From Homalodisca vitripennis (taxonomy: Eukaryota > Arthropoda > Insecta > Hemiptera > Cicadellidae): a stretch of DNA of 64,000 nt. The stretch lies in contig NW_025777586.1 in assembly GCF_021130785.1 (NCBI RefSeq), forward strand, positions 1 to 64,000, written 5' to 3'. Made by a program: the position numbers and the translations under genes. The notes below the pieces were generated by a model. The model saw only the letters and a program-made list of their open reading frames with translations, ran no database searches and was not told the origin of the DNA. This document shows positions 1 to 11,689 of the stretch, one piece after another (the first letter of the stretch is position 1; each line of letters starts with the position of its first letter).

Positions 1-639
1 GACGACCATATTTACCCTCTCCAGTTACTTTTTCCCCCACAAATTTCACATATTGGATTTTTCGGTACGGTCCAAAATCGTTGAAGCCACGTAATACATG
101 TCTTATCTCATCTTTCAAAGCAATGTCGTGTAGTTTTTAAAAATTTTGACTGCCATTTTTATAATCAAAATGATGTACTTATATGTAAAAATTGAAATAT
201 ACTTACGTTGTTATTATATTGAAAGGTGTTTTACAGCTGTTGATTATAGATTTTTTATGTTACTTTGTTCAAAATAATTTCAATATCGATTTCTATTATA
301 TCGGGGTTATGAATTAGTAATATCATTTGGCAATTTCAGATATAAAAAAACGGGTCCGCTTATCGTACCCTACCCATAAAAACGTTATACTGTAAATAAA
401 TTGAAATTACATCTAATTCAGTTCCACAATTTTTTTTGGTAATTTTTGAATTTTTTGGTTTCCGCAGGAAGGAGGTTGGGCCTCATATCTTAGGGCTTCT
501 GCAGGTCCAAATCTGCCCTGAATATGAGGGGAAACAGTGTTTAGTGTAGGGTGGGGTGTTCCCAGCCTTTACAATGATTCAAAAAATTCTGTCCATGCTA
601 TAGAAAGGGATTGATCTATTACGGTAATTTTTTAGCTCA
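1..639. other. AT-rich sequence downstream of LINE-A
   Basis: No gene is recognised. The stretch lies beyond the last reverse-transcriptase C-terminal motifs of minus-strand LINE-A and may include its 3' untranslated region. A G-rich pocket at about 465-560 is the only compositional break. Confidence 0.4.
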
Positions 640-2240
640 ACTCTTGAATTTTTTGTTACAACTTATTGATTGTTCTTTTTGTTTAGTGGCTAAAACTTGA
701 TAAATTTTAGTTCATAGATGAAATTTGGTTTTTTTTTTTCAAAAAGAGTAAGCTATGTTGCATTGAGGAAATTGTTCTTAAATTCTTGTATTGTAATTAT
801 GGACTATTGTTTTATAAATTCTTAAGTTTGAGATTTTTTGTACCAGGCTCATTCATAAATATTTAGAAATGGAAACTGTTTAATATTTTTAGGTTTATGA
901 AGTGATCACCTTACTTTGTGAGAGGGGTGGCAATGCCCTACATGGCTTGATGGCCCTTTTTTTTTTTTGCCAAGTAAGAATTCGTTTGAGAATTTGATGG
1001 GCTGAGCCCCCCAAACGTTGATTGCATTGGAGTAAGAGATGTGAGACTCGAACAAACAGTGGGATACAGATTTTTCCCCAATTGGTTGTTTTTGAGTTTT
1101 GCAAGGTTTCGAAGGACAAAAACGCCTTTTGGCTAATTTGCTTTCAATTTTGACCAACTGTTCATGATTCAGTCCAGGTCCAACCCATCATCACTAATAT
1201 CACCCCCAGCATTCTGCTGAGGATTTTGTGACATCCATCTCCCTGTCAACCAATGCACAAGCTAGGAAACCCCCAGGAATTTTTTGACATTTTTCTTTTA
1301 GTTTTGTTGTTTGGATGCAGATTGCATTTTGTTTTTCTTGATTGAGTTTGGAAGGTGTGGTTTGATTCAATAAATATTGGGGCTAGATAGTTTGCCTTTG
1401 ATGAAGGATTCTAATTCCAAGGACTCCACACTACTCTGTGCCTGGTAAAACTAGTGTGGTAGCGTGATGTCATCAGCGAACATGTAAAGATTTTTTCCAC
1501 TGGAATTCTGTAACTGGTTACTGTTGTTTACATAAAACCAGGATAAAGCAAAGGGCCCAGGATTGAACCTTGTGGCACGCCATTATCGGATCAAACTGGG
1601 GTCGTGAAAGTTGTGGATTTAATATTTGAATTTGGTTGTTGCTGAGAACCTCCGATCTACCATGATACCTATTGGTCAAGTATGAGGGTTTAGGCCATTC
1701 GATGGCAGAAATTTTGAACGCCCAGTGGCTGATAATTTTTCTTCAATAAGATGATCCGCATTGACACAGTCGAAGAGTCCTTCCGATAGGTCAGCAAATA
1801 AAAAACAGCCCGAATACCGTCTATCACCAGGCCATCGAAGCGCGAGCATCAATTGCCAACCTAATTTACCAAATCAATAAAGGGCCCAGTTTGGTTGATT
1901 TGGAATTTTCTGAAGCCATACTGCCTCCTCCACCCAGGAGTTTATTTTCCACCAGGTAGGAGAGTCAGCTGGTCCACTAGATAAACCCTCTCAATGATTT
2001 TTTGGTTACTGCCGGAAGGGAGCGATACTGGAATCGTTCACGTTGCAGACATCGGACTCATCACCCTTCTTTTTGAAAAGAGGCCTCACCTTGGGCCAAA
2101 CCTTGCAGGCATCCGGGAAGGTGCAGCCAGTTTTATGGAGGCATTCACCCAGACTCCACAAGGGGTTTTAGTCAGTTCCTTTTGACAGAATTTAATAGCT
2201 TTCATACATAGACCATCATCACACTCCCGCCGATGAGTTT
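640..2240 (-). pseudogene. LINE-A reverse transcriptase fragment
   Basis: Minus-strand motifs in order: FPDACK..KVRPLFKKKGDESDV (about 2130-2045), the usual start of LINE RT; FADLSE..FDCVN (about 1806-1758), equivalent to DLSKAFDCVNH; NGVPQGSILGPLLY (about 1588-1541); YMFADDITL (about 1490-1465), the catalytic YADD-type motif; then FVLRNLAKLKN near 1100, WGGSA and LKRIL near 1010-975, and HNYNTR at about 801-785, typical of the Jockey/CR1 C-terminus. Each piece needs a frame change to join the next. The enzyme would copy LINE RNA at the nicked target. Confidence 0.8.
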
Positions 2241-3017
2241 TCGGTTTTGGAGTTTTTTGAAAAAAAAAGTTTTTTTTAGTTTTCTATCATCTTATGTGGC
2301 CTGAAAGATATTCTAGTTATTAGTGTTAGGGTCTATGTTTGGACCGTCATTGTCTTCAGAAGCAATATGTTTTATAAATTTTCCATTTATTTTGGTCTGC
2401 ATATGTTTATGAAAGTAATTGTTAAAAAATTCCTCCAATCATGCTTTGGGGTGATTTATTTTTTTTGTTTCCATTAATTATTTCAATATTTGTATATCTT
2501 ATCAGTGCTCTCTTTCCTCTAAAATTATTTTTGACAACATTCCAGGATTCCTTTTGTTTGTTGTCAGATATCATTTATATTATTTTTGTTAAACCGATCC
2601 TGCTCTTTGTTGACTCTGATTTCTTAAATCTGTAAGTCTCAAGGGCTGAATTTTGTATTTCTGTCTGTTTTTCTGAATTTTTGTTTATTTTCTCATTTAT
2701 TAAACAATTCATAGTGCCCCTGTTCTTTAAATTGACTTATTTCGATTGTTCAATCCATTTAATTCTGTGATTTTTCTTTTTATGGTTAACTTCTTTTTCT
2801 TTTAAAGGGCAGGCTATATTGTAGTCGGTATACAAAAGTTTTTGATAAAAAGCTCCATATTTGTCATTTATTATTCTTGGGCGTTATTATATAAAATCTC
2901 TCACAATCTTCATTTCTCAGTCTAAGTTTTAATTCATCTAGGTTTATTCCTGTTTCATGCTTCTTTATTTGTTTTTTAAGTTTTACGCGCAATTTTTTCC
3001 CCTTTGTTGTGAGTATC

Positions 3018-3500
3018 AATATTTAGTGAATATGGGCAGCATGGTGATCAGATAGGAGTGGTTCGATTACTTTCGTTTTTTTGTTTTTTCAAAATCATCA
3101 TTGTAAATGAAGTTTGTCGATTACAAGTGGCAGACGGTATCAGTTTCCTCTGGTGGCACTCTTTTTACAGTTAGACTTCAAGCCAAAACTTGTTATAACT
3201 ATTTTTTTAAAATCCTAATATGGTTTTAATTTCACGACAATATATTCAGGGGTTGAAATCATCCACCTAGTTATTATATTGTTCTCTTTTGGTGTTAATT
3301 TAGAGAAGGTAAAGTGTTATAATAAGTGTTAATTTGTTTTTTTTGTTTTGGGAATATGATCAATGTTTCGCGCGAGCGCTGTGTGCAGGGCGAGCCTATA
3401 TAGGATGCCAATAATGGTTTTCTCTTATCATCTACTTCGGTTCTTATTTCACATGCATTCAAAATTCTTGTTCTCAGATAATTTATTGCCAAATGCTGGT
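3018..3500 (-). pseudogene. LINE-A endonuclease domain fragment
   Basis: Minus-strand reading gives a YIGSPC string (canonical YRSPS) near 3400, DDFNP near 3249-3269 matching the GDFN strand of APE-type endonucleases, FGLKSN then SATRGN at about 3192-3140, and LLSDHHAA at about 3070-3037 matching the catalytic SDH motif. In LINEs this domain nicks target DNA to prime reverse transcription. The motifs lie in different frames with stops between them, so the domain is dead. The 65-codon open frame at 3295-3492 is part of this fragment. The N-terminal half of the domain, with the glutamate motif, was not found. Confidence 0.7.
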
Positions 3501-4290
3501 TTATTTTTTAAGAACTTTTAGTTTAGGTACTGATTTTGCTTATAGATTGCAACTCCTCCATTCTCATCCCTGTTCCCTGGGCAAAAACTGTTTTGCAAAG
3601 TGTTAATTTTGCATTTTCAACATGTTTAATTTAAAAAAATCTTCATAGAACCATGCTCAAGAGACTTAAGGAAAAAAATCAGGTTTTTTGTCCAATCCAA
3701 TAAATATATTTCAGTTTTGTGTTATTTTTTCAAGAATGCCCCTTTTGTTTAGGTTGAATTACTTTACAATGGACCCTTGTTATAGAGAGTGTTTCGAGAG
3801 CAGCGGATCGAAGCTTTTTTCTCCCATAATTTAGCCTTCTGTCCCCCGTCGTGGGATAATATCGGCTTGTGGATTTATCTATGTGGTTTTCCGAGGGTCC
3901 ATGTCTATTTTTGGCGTGTTTTTTTCATCCAGTGCTTTTTTTGGGACTGACTAGTAGAGAGATAGTTGATTATTAGTGTCGGTTCTAGGAACATCCTTGG
4001 CCCGGTTTTTTTTTTTTTTTAAAAAAAAAAATTAAAAAGGGGGGTGTAGCCTGTGTCTAAGTAAAGCAAGTCCTATCTAAACATTGAATTTATGTTTAGG
4101 AACGCGGCCCGTTATTTAGTTATATTTTACATTTATGTTGTAATGATTTTCTTTTTGTTTTTTTATTACTCTCATTTTTGTCCCAGGCTGTCGTAATCTG
4201 TAGGGTGTTTCGACCCACAGCACCTTTCCCATTGAGCCCTTCCGCAAGGATTGTCCAACCCCGGAGCCCAGTTCCAAGTATGTTATTGGT
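3501..4290. other. Unannotated AT-rich stretch with mixed homopolymers
   Basis: No gene is recognised. At about 4005-4046 a long T run is followed directly by a long A run and then a G run, an arrangement typical of low-quality assembly or of a nested poly-A/poly-T junction. It lies upstream of LINE-A in the element's own orientation, so it could hold a ruined ORF1, but no zinc-knuckle or gag-like motif is visible. Confidence 0.4.
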
Positions 4291-4755
4291 TTGATAATAT
4301 GGCAATTTGACCGCCCCTCTAATACCCATGAGTACCAAAATCAGAGTCCCCCTGCCTGTTTTGAGTTACCGTCACCCGCTCGGGAATCTATCATGGACAT
4401 GAAAGAAGTTAACAGGTTTGCACATCTTCCCAAAAATTTTGAAATTATAATCCCCAATTTTGACCCTCCTCAGGCCGAGTCACCACATGCCCCTCCCATG
4501 ACTGTCGAAACCAACCTATCCACACATTCCGGCCGGTCGAGCCCCCCCAACACATCGCAGCAGCCACACCCCTATGCCCCCTTAACCTCCCTCCACTTCG
4601 TCAAACCGCCATTACTACTCCCTCCATTCAGTTCCGCGAGAGCCTGTACCATCTCTCTACTTGCCTCAGTCTCGTTAACTCTACTACTCCTTAAGGACAA
4701 AGATCCTCCTAATAAGGGTTTTTCTTTTTCCAATCATCCAAAGGTTTCGTTTTGA
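4291..4755 (+). CDS. Unrecognised proline/serine-rich ORF, doubtful
   Basis: An open frame of 154 codons, among the longest outside the repeat arrays. The middle (about residues 60-110) is rich in proline, serine and threonine; a leucine-rich stretch follows (about 120-138). No domain is recognised. A string NRFAHLPKN near residue 41 faintly resembles the NRFAPL phrase seen in some LINE ORF1/gag-like proteins, but the strand is opposite to LINE-A. C-rich composition in a T-rich neighbourhood lowers stop frequency and may explain the length by chance. It could be an ORF1 remnant of another element or no gene at all. Confidence 0.2.
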   Translation: MIIWQFDRPSNTHEYQNQSPPACFELPSPARESIMDMKEVNRFAHLPKNFEIIIPNFDPPQAESPHAPPMTVETNLSTHSGRSSPPNTSQQPHPYAPLTSLHFVKPPLLLPPFSSARACTISLLASVSLTLLLLKDKDPPNKGFSFSNHPKVSF

Positions 4756-6130
4756 GTTTTTTTTTTAGATCAATTGATTTTTCTTTTCATTGATCCCTTA
4801 AAAGAAGGGGGGTGGCCTATTACATCAAGATTTTTAAAGCTTTTATAAATTATAATTGTGGTAGTATTCTATGCAAATAGGGACAGACACCAGTAAGTCA
4901 TTTTTCCTAAATGTTAACTAAAAAGTGTTTTTTTTTTAGTTTGCTACATGCTTTGTCTGCATGGAACCACTTACAGCATATGTCACAGGCTATTGAGTCG
5001 GGTTTTTGTTTTCATCAATGGGCCTCTCTACATTTACAACAGGTTTTCAACAATCGATTTTCTTGATGAGCTTAAGTAACTTTAAATATACCTTAAAAAC
5101 TATCCCTATGCGTTGGGTAGCTTTTTTGTCCAATTAGTAGTAAGTTAACACGAGAAAGTCTAGACTTAACTTTATTGTATGAAGTGGCCAGAGATAGGCC
5201 TATGTCTTATATTAAGTACCAAATTTGATCAAAAGCTTTATAATTGTGTGTGATTTGATATTCCAAAAACTAGACTTTGTAGGTAAGTGGACCCAGATAG
5301 GCCTAGTCCCTAAATTAATTAGTCCCTAATGTATCTATAGCAACAATCAGGGATTTATGCTGTTCAAGAGTCAGCTAAGTTTCACTGGAGACAATTTTAA
5401 TGTTGTGATTTTTTGAAATGAAAATGGATTAATGTTGTTTAGTCTTAGAAAAGAGTTGACCATTATGGGGGTTTTTTAATTTTTGAAAAAGTTTCGGACC
5501 CTCCCGGTTCAGAGTGATGTGGGTGTTTCCCAGGCTGGTGTGTATGGATATAAAATGGAAGTTTTTTTAAGGTTTTCGAGGGTTTGAAGAAAAGATATTT
5601 TCCATAGACAAAAAAAAAAAACAAAAGGATAGCGGCAGTTTTAGTTGTACTTTGCGTGACCTGCAGTTATCCAGAATTGATATTTCTTCATTAATGTGGT
5701 ACTGAACTTTTTCATAAAACCTATATCTTGACTAGAGGCAAACCGTTTTTTTTTATGTTTTGTCGAAAAATTTTAGTAAAAGCATGCAGAAATTTATTAG
5801 TTCAGAATGTAGATTTTGTTTATATAATACTGAAATCAAACTGAAAAAATGTATGTACTTATTTACTGTTTATCACGGATTTTTGCGGATTTTTTAATTG
5901 AAGAGTAAAAAATTTGCAGCGCATGCACACACCACAACCAGGCTACAAACAGTCGTCCGGGTTTTAAAATAAGGAGACTCTTGGTCTCTTTCCCATCGTA
6001 ATAATTAAAACCTGTCTGAGGGCTATTGTTTCATTTAAAAATCTTTGCAATTCAGCTTATTATATACACCTGCCACAATTATGGGTTTTGTTTTTTGTTC
6101 TTCTTATGTTTTTATCGTTATGTAGTTGTA
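4756..6130. other. AT-rich filler, nothing recognised
   Basis: T-rich sequence with short homopolymers, including a run of 12 A near 5611. No RNA gene or transposon end is recognised. Confidence 0.4.
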
Positions 6131-7346
6131 TGTAGGGGGGATGGGAGTGGGAGTGGAGGTGTGTTGTTAGTGGTGGGGTGCGGTAGGAGGTGGGTCTTAG
6201 GGTGTGTGGGTGTCGGGGTGGGGGGGGTGGGAGCTGGGGGGGGGGGGGGAGGGATTAGTGGGGGTGGGGGTAGCGCGTGGTGGGGGGGCGGGTGTGGGGT
6301 GTGTTAGGGGGGGCGGCGAATTGTTGGGGTTGGGGGGGGGGGGGTGTGGGTGGGGGGTGGAGGGTGGTGTGGGTGGGGGCGTGGGGAGGTGGGGGGGGGT
6401 AGGGTACGCGGGTTCGGGGGTGGTTTTGGGGGGTTCGAGGCAGGGTGGGGGGTTGTGGGTGAGTTGGGGGTGGGTGGGTGGGGGGGGGTGGGGGGAGTGG
6501 GGGGGGATGGGGGTCGGGGAGTGGGGTGCGGGTGATGGGTGGGGGGTGGGGGGGTGGGGCCGGGGGGTATGGGGGTGATGTGGGGGTGGGTGGGGGGTGC
6601 GTGGAGTGCGGTGCATTTGGGGGTTAGGTGTGGGGGTGGCTCGGGGGTTGGGGTGGCGGGGTGGGGGGGGGGCGGAGGCATGGGTAGGGGTTGGAGGTGG
6701 GGAGTTTGTGTTTATTGTGGATGGTGGGAGTTATAGGTGGATGCGAGAGGGGGGCGGGGGGGGTGGGTGTGGCTGCTTGGGGGGGGGGTGGTATGTGGTG
6801 TGTTTTGGCTAAGGGCGAGGGTAGGGGGGTAGAGGGGGGCGGGTTGGGGGAGGGGTAGGGGGTGAGGGTGGGGGTGAGTTGGGGTGGGGTTGGGGGGGGG
6901 GGGGTTAGGGGGGGGGGGAGTATTGGTGTGGGGGGGTGAGTGGGTGGGAGGGGGGGCGAAGTGTTGTAGGTGGTTGAGGGTGGGTGGGGGGGGTAGGGGA
7001 GAGAGGTGTGGGGGGGGGCGTGGGGCGGGAGGGTAGGGTGGGGGTCGGAGGGTGGGGGTGGGGGTGGTGCTGTGGCGGGCGGGTGCGGGTGGGCTAGTGA
7101 GGGGGAGTGGGTGGGGGGGGTGGTGGTGGGTTGGGGTGTGGGGTGTGGGGTTAGGGGGATTGTGGGGTGGGTGTTGGGGGTGGTTGGTGGGGAGGGGTGT
7201 AGGGGAGTGGTAAGTGGGGTGTGTGGTAGTGTGTGTTGCGGGGCGTGGGGTCTGTGAGGGTGTGGTTGGCGGGGGTGTGGGGTGAGTTGGGTGTGGGGAG
7301 GGAGTGGTTGTTGGGGGCGGGGGTGAGGAGGGGGGTGGCGGTGTAG
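6131..7346 (+). repeat. 1.2 kb G/T-rich low-complexity island
   Basis: Almost every base on the plus strand is G or T, with long G runs; C and A are rare throughout. There is no fixed period and no TTAGG telomere unit. The long open frames here, glycine/tryptophan/valine-rich on plus and proline/histidine/threonine-rich on minus, come from the composition and are not genes. The density of G runs is sufficient for many overlapping G-quadruplexes on the plus strand. A sequencing or assembly artefact is a real alternative. Confidence 0.85.
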
Positions 7347-10004
7347 GGGTTGTGCAGATGATGTAGAGTTTTAATTTGTTGTTATAATATTCATTTTATT
7401 TTTTTAGTATTTTATATTTGTATACTTGTATTTTGGTACTTTATTATACTTTAGATTTTCTTGGATTTTTATTTTTTCCTATACTTTTATTTTTTTAATT
7501 TATTTTTTGTTTTGGATTCATTATATTATTTTTTTATTATCTTAGTTTAGTATAGATTATTTTACTTTTTATTTCTTTAAGCTTAATTTGATTTATTTAT
7601 TTTATTTAGTTACTTTAGATGTTTTAGCGCGATCATGAATATTGATGATTTCGATTTATGGTGTGGTTAGCCGCATAACTATACTGCCAGCCCCCCCCCT
7701 TGGCTTATGGTGGCCTATGTGAAGGTTGAGGTAAGGGTTCTTCCCTGTGCTTGATGACCCCAAAAGGCAACAAGCCTGTCCAGCCTGTTCAACTCAAGTT
7801 TAGTTTCCATTTAAGATATTATGTTATTTTCAGGCTTTCCTAAACTTAATTATATTAAACGCATTTTCCCTAAAAATAAAAAAGAATATTGTGAAATGGC
7901 TAATCACTGAAACTGATTCAGCCCAGAAAAATACTTAGAAGGAGAAGGAATGATAGATATTGAAATAGAGGAAAATTAGCCTACCTCAATATATGTTATA
8001 CTTATAGGTTTACTTAATTCAATTTCTAGGCGCTGTTATAGCGCGAGCGCGCGAGGCAACTCCTATTGGGAAAAACTAGCGCAAAGGAGTAATAGTTGCT
8101 GACGCGAGCGCGGCGAGTAGATTTATTAGCTTTCACCACTTCGTAAAAATGTTTTCCAGAAATAAAAAACAAATAAACAAATTTAGTCTGGATTATATTA
8201 CTTACTTTTAGTCTTCCTCCTGAATCAGGGCCAAATTTCTGGTGGAACAGCCCATAGTATGGTTTTATTACAAACTTTTAAAAATAACAATATTATTGAA
8301 AGAAATGTCTAAAAATGCCAGTAGTAATTACTAATCACAACTCCATTTTTAATTTGTTAAACTGACAAAAGATCTGGTTCTTAACCTCACTTTTTTCAAA
8401 CAACAAAGAATCGTCCACACCTAACGTAACTCAATTCTTCGCCATTGGCAATATATATTTTTGCTTATGAAATGAAAATTACTTTTTTATTGAATAAAAC
8501 ACATTTATGTGTATTGGATTTATTTTTATCTGTACGTCAATAAGTTAATTTGTTTGGAAATACTTTTTCTTCATAATATCACTGTAGGTTTATTACCTAT
8601 ACTGAAGAATTTTTGTTTCCTTCTTCATACTTTTATTACAGGGCAGCCAGACCATATTTGAACTATGAATACGCGTTTAGTCCGTAATAATCTGAGGCCA
8701 AAATCATGTATGGCAAATACTATAGAAAAATGAAGAAGATAATCTTTTTTTGTGGAAAGTTGCCAATGTTCCAGTTTCCCAAATGAAATGGCTATGGGGT
8801 GGTGATGGTTTTTGTCAAATTTTTATTTTGGTTTACCAACCCATGATTGTAGTGTTACATTGACATATGAAATATATGCTGTGATCAATGAAATAGCCGA
8901 TAAGGTTAAATGGTTATTGCGAGGCATGTAACAGGTAAAATGAATATGCTTTTCCGCAAGTCATCGAAAGTTTGACGACGGTTGTGATTGGCCGAGTCAT
9001 AATTAATGTAAGTCAGTCCTAACAGAACTTGAAAATCAAAGCAAAGAACAATTGCTGTTTTTACTGTGTGATAGAGAATCAATATGCTTTCCTCCAAATA
9101 TCAAAAACTTAACAGCGAACTCGTGAAATTAAAACAAAACCATGTAACTTTGAATGAGATTATGCGCAATAAACGGTATATTCTCAAGTAATAGACACTC
9201 GAACATGTGCTAAGGTCGATCTACTAATCACAATCGTAACTAAATAATATTTGAAAGCTCTTATTGCATCTAGAAAACTACTCTGTGCCACACAGGACAG
9301 GAGCCAGCAGACGAAACCTGTATGACTGGTCAATACTAACCGCTACTCCGCTTCAAACAACCAGAACCTAGTTCCAGAGTAGTTTAAAAACAGTGCTCTT
9401 GGCGCTAAGATGGAGTGGAAATGATACAGTCTCCAAAAAATAATGAAAGTGACAAGAGATTTTTGAGGTTTATATCTCACGAAGGGCGAGAAAATCTGCT
9501 ATGAAGTATGCTCAAGAAAAGAGATAATCAGTGGTGATACTACTTGCGATCAAGAAAAAGCTACAGCTAGACTCTATTGTTGGGATAAAGAAGAACAGGG
9601 GGGGTAGGTAGTAAAAACTAAAAATTGCTAAGCGTAGCGCGTGAGATCTTGGGGTTTTTATGTCTCTCGTTTGGCATACAAGAGTTGCCAAGGAAAATAT
9701 TGAAACCATACTTGACTAAGACCTCTTAAAATCGAAGAGACTTTCAGTTTGTTTAGAGTTGAGAGACAAAATATGATACAGTACAAGTCCTTTTAAAATT
9801 GGATGTAAAGGACTCACAGTTTGATCAAGTCATGGATCCCGAGTTCTGGGAAGAAGGTATACTCAGTTTATATGGAGTATGTGTGCACTGCGTAGCCAAT
9901 TAATTCATAGGCAATTTTTTTAGGCCAATCCGCAGTAGAAGGTTAAGATGACTCCTAGCCTCGTGAAAGTCCAAATAATGATAACTGTTTGCTTGGTTTT
10001 TTGT
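7347..10004. other. AT-rich sequence between G island and LINE-B
   Basis: About 7360-7620 is strongly T-rich, as a sharp switch from the G island. A run of C at 7691-7699 and a GC pocket at 8040-8116 with two GCGCGAGCGC-like words around a short inverted repeat (GCAACT...AGTTGC) are the only marked features. No coding sequence is recognised; the open frames at 8906-9097 and 9512-9709 show no family motif. Confidence 0.4.
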
Positions 10005-10710
10005 ACCTAAATATACAGGGCCTTTAACACAATAAAACTGTCGTTCTGTGAGGACTATATAGTGAATTCTTAACTTAGAACTTATTTCCCCGATCGCATT
10101 TAATAAGTATCACAGAACTTGGTTGTGTCAAGATGAAACTTTTGAATTCTCACCCAGAGGAATTATTATTGTGCGGCAAATTATTACATGCAGAACTGAT
10201 CAATATCAGAGGTGGCGGGGCGGCCCCCCCCCCAATTCTTTGTGAAAAATAAACTTGGAAACCAGAGGAATTAGATTTAGGATATCATTCTGTTCCGAGT
10301 TGCTGACTTTGAAGCAAGCGGCTAGCATATTGTGGACAATTTCAAGCTTACTCATCATCATCTGCATCTACCGCTCGCCTGGGTCTGGGAACCCTAAACA
10401 TTTTCTGCAGTACATTGGAAGATCATCTTTTATACACCTGACAAAATGGGATGGACTACACAGTCATACGCGGCGTGTGAGTGTGCGTGCGACTTCAATG
10501 CTGCATCTTTCGATGTATACATACTACAAAGAACCCACCAGCAGTTTAGTTTTCTTAAATCTACTTCGACAATTTAAACTTGCTACTGTTTTGAACTCTG
10601 CACCTACTAGAGGTAACAACTGTCTTGATAATGGTTTTTGTAAATTGTAGGTTTAGACCATGTAAACTTGTAAATGTTGGTGTCAAAAATTTTCCGTTTA
10701 CTTGACCATG
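10005..10710 (+). pseudogene. LINE-B endonuclease domain fragment
   Basis: Motifs in order: a YLNIQGL-like start near 10007 (APE endonuclease strand one), a TE-TWL-like glutamate motif at about 10112-10125, IIICIYRSPGSGN at about 10349-10392, ACDFNAAS at about 10488-10508 (GDFNA motif), then LNSAPTRGNNCLDN at about 10591-10632 and a weak LDHG string near 10704 in place of SDH. The frame changes several times. The ORF at 10255-10650 covers the centre of this domain. The glutamate, asparagine and aspartate motifs are visible as remnants; the nuclease cannot be made as written. Confidence 0.75.
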
Positions 10711-11689
10711 GATGGGCATGCTTATTAATTTGAAGGACATAAATAGATCGATGCGGCAAAGGGATCTTCATCTAAACATACATAGTATACTTAAGGCTAA
10801 TTCCTCTTACAAATTTTGTTCACTGCTCTAGAAAAAGTATGTCTTTGTTTACTGACTGATAGACTTAACTCTTGTTAAAACTGTCGGTTCCCTTTTTTCT
10901 GCACACAGTTGGATTTTCTTGTTAATGGAGGCACAGCAATGTTTCACATGTTTTTTTTACTTATTTTGATTAATATTTTGAAGATTATTTTTTGATTTTT
11001 AATAACGACCTAAATTTGAATGGAATAATATGGTGTGGAAAGGGGAGATAAATAGTTGGTATACATCTGACTTGGCAAACTTTTAAAGGTATAGGTTGTT
11101 GTGTACTCTTGATTTTTTGTACAAGGAAAATATACTGGTAGTAATACAGTTAAAAAAATCAGCTTGAAAGTGCTAAAGAGAGAGTACACCAATAACATTT
11201 CTGCTGCCAAATTAAGCTTATATAACAGTCAGCTAATAGATTCTAGCAAGAACAAGTGGTAAGAGCAGCTTTGGTCCTTAATAAAGGAAAAACTGTAACA
11301 TGGCAAAAGGGCCCAAGAGCCCATGACGTTGAGCGCGCTCTCACGCAAATTGTTTAAACAATCTATTGTAATAGAAGCAGTTGTTTGAAAGCAAAAATAA
11401 GCCATCGAAAAAACCTGCTGTATACTATAACTAAAGCTCTCCTTAAAAATGTTGTTTTGCCCAGTTAGTTTAATTAATATTAGGCTTATTTGAGTGGAAA
11501 TTCGTTGTCAACGATGGATGATGTTATTTAAAAGGGCGCCAAAACATTTGAGTGATTCTTACAGCAATGATTATTATTACATGTCTAATACTCTCATTTT
11601 GAAGCAAATTACTACCTCTTATTGTCCGAACCTATTTACTAACGCGATGTGTCAACTGTCTGTTTACTTAAAGAAGGAAAATTTTCCTG

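Larger units (their letters stand above)
640..3500 (-). mobile_element. LINE-A: degenerate Jockey/CR1-like non-LTR retrotransposon
   Basis: Seen on the minus strand in the expected order: endonuclease pieces (about 3500-3020), RT N-terminal region (about 2240-2045), RT palm (about 1810-1460) and RT C-terminal region (about 1180-640). No frame is open across it; motifs jump between frames, often at homopolymers or doubled bases. An APE-type endonuclease followed by RT is the standard ORF2 layout of Jockey/CR1-group LINEs. I infer one element because order and strand are consistent. ORF1 is not identified and neither the 5' end nor a poly-A tail is clear. The element cannot be autonomous as written. 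The clade is not fixed. Confidence 0.8.

Noticed and set aside
6197..7257. Several ORFs of 60-140 codons on both strands
   Set aside because: They are consequences of G/T composition, giving glycine/valine/tryptophan on plus and proline/histidine/threonine on minus.
6131..7346. Telomere or subtelomere
   Set aside because: No TTAGG or other regular short unit; G runs vary in length without period.
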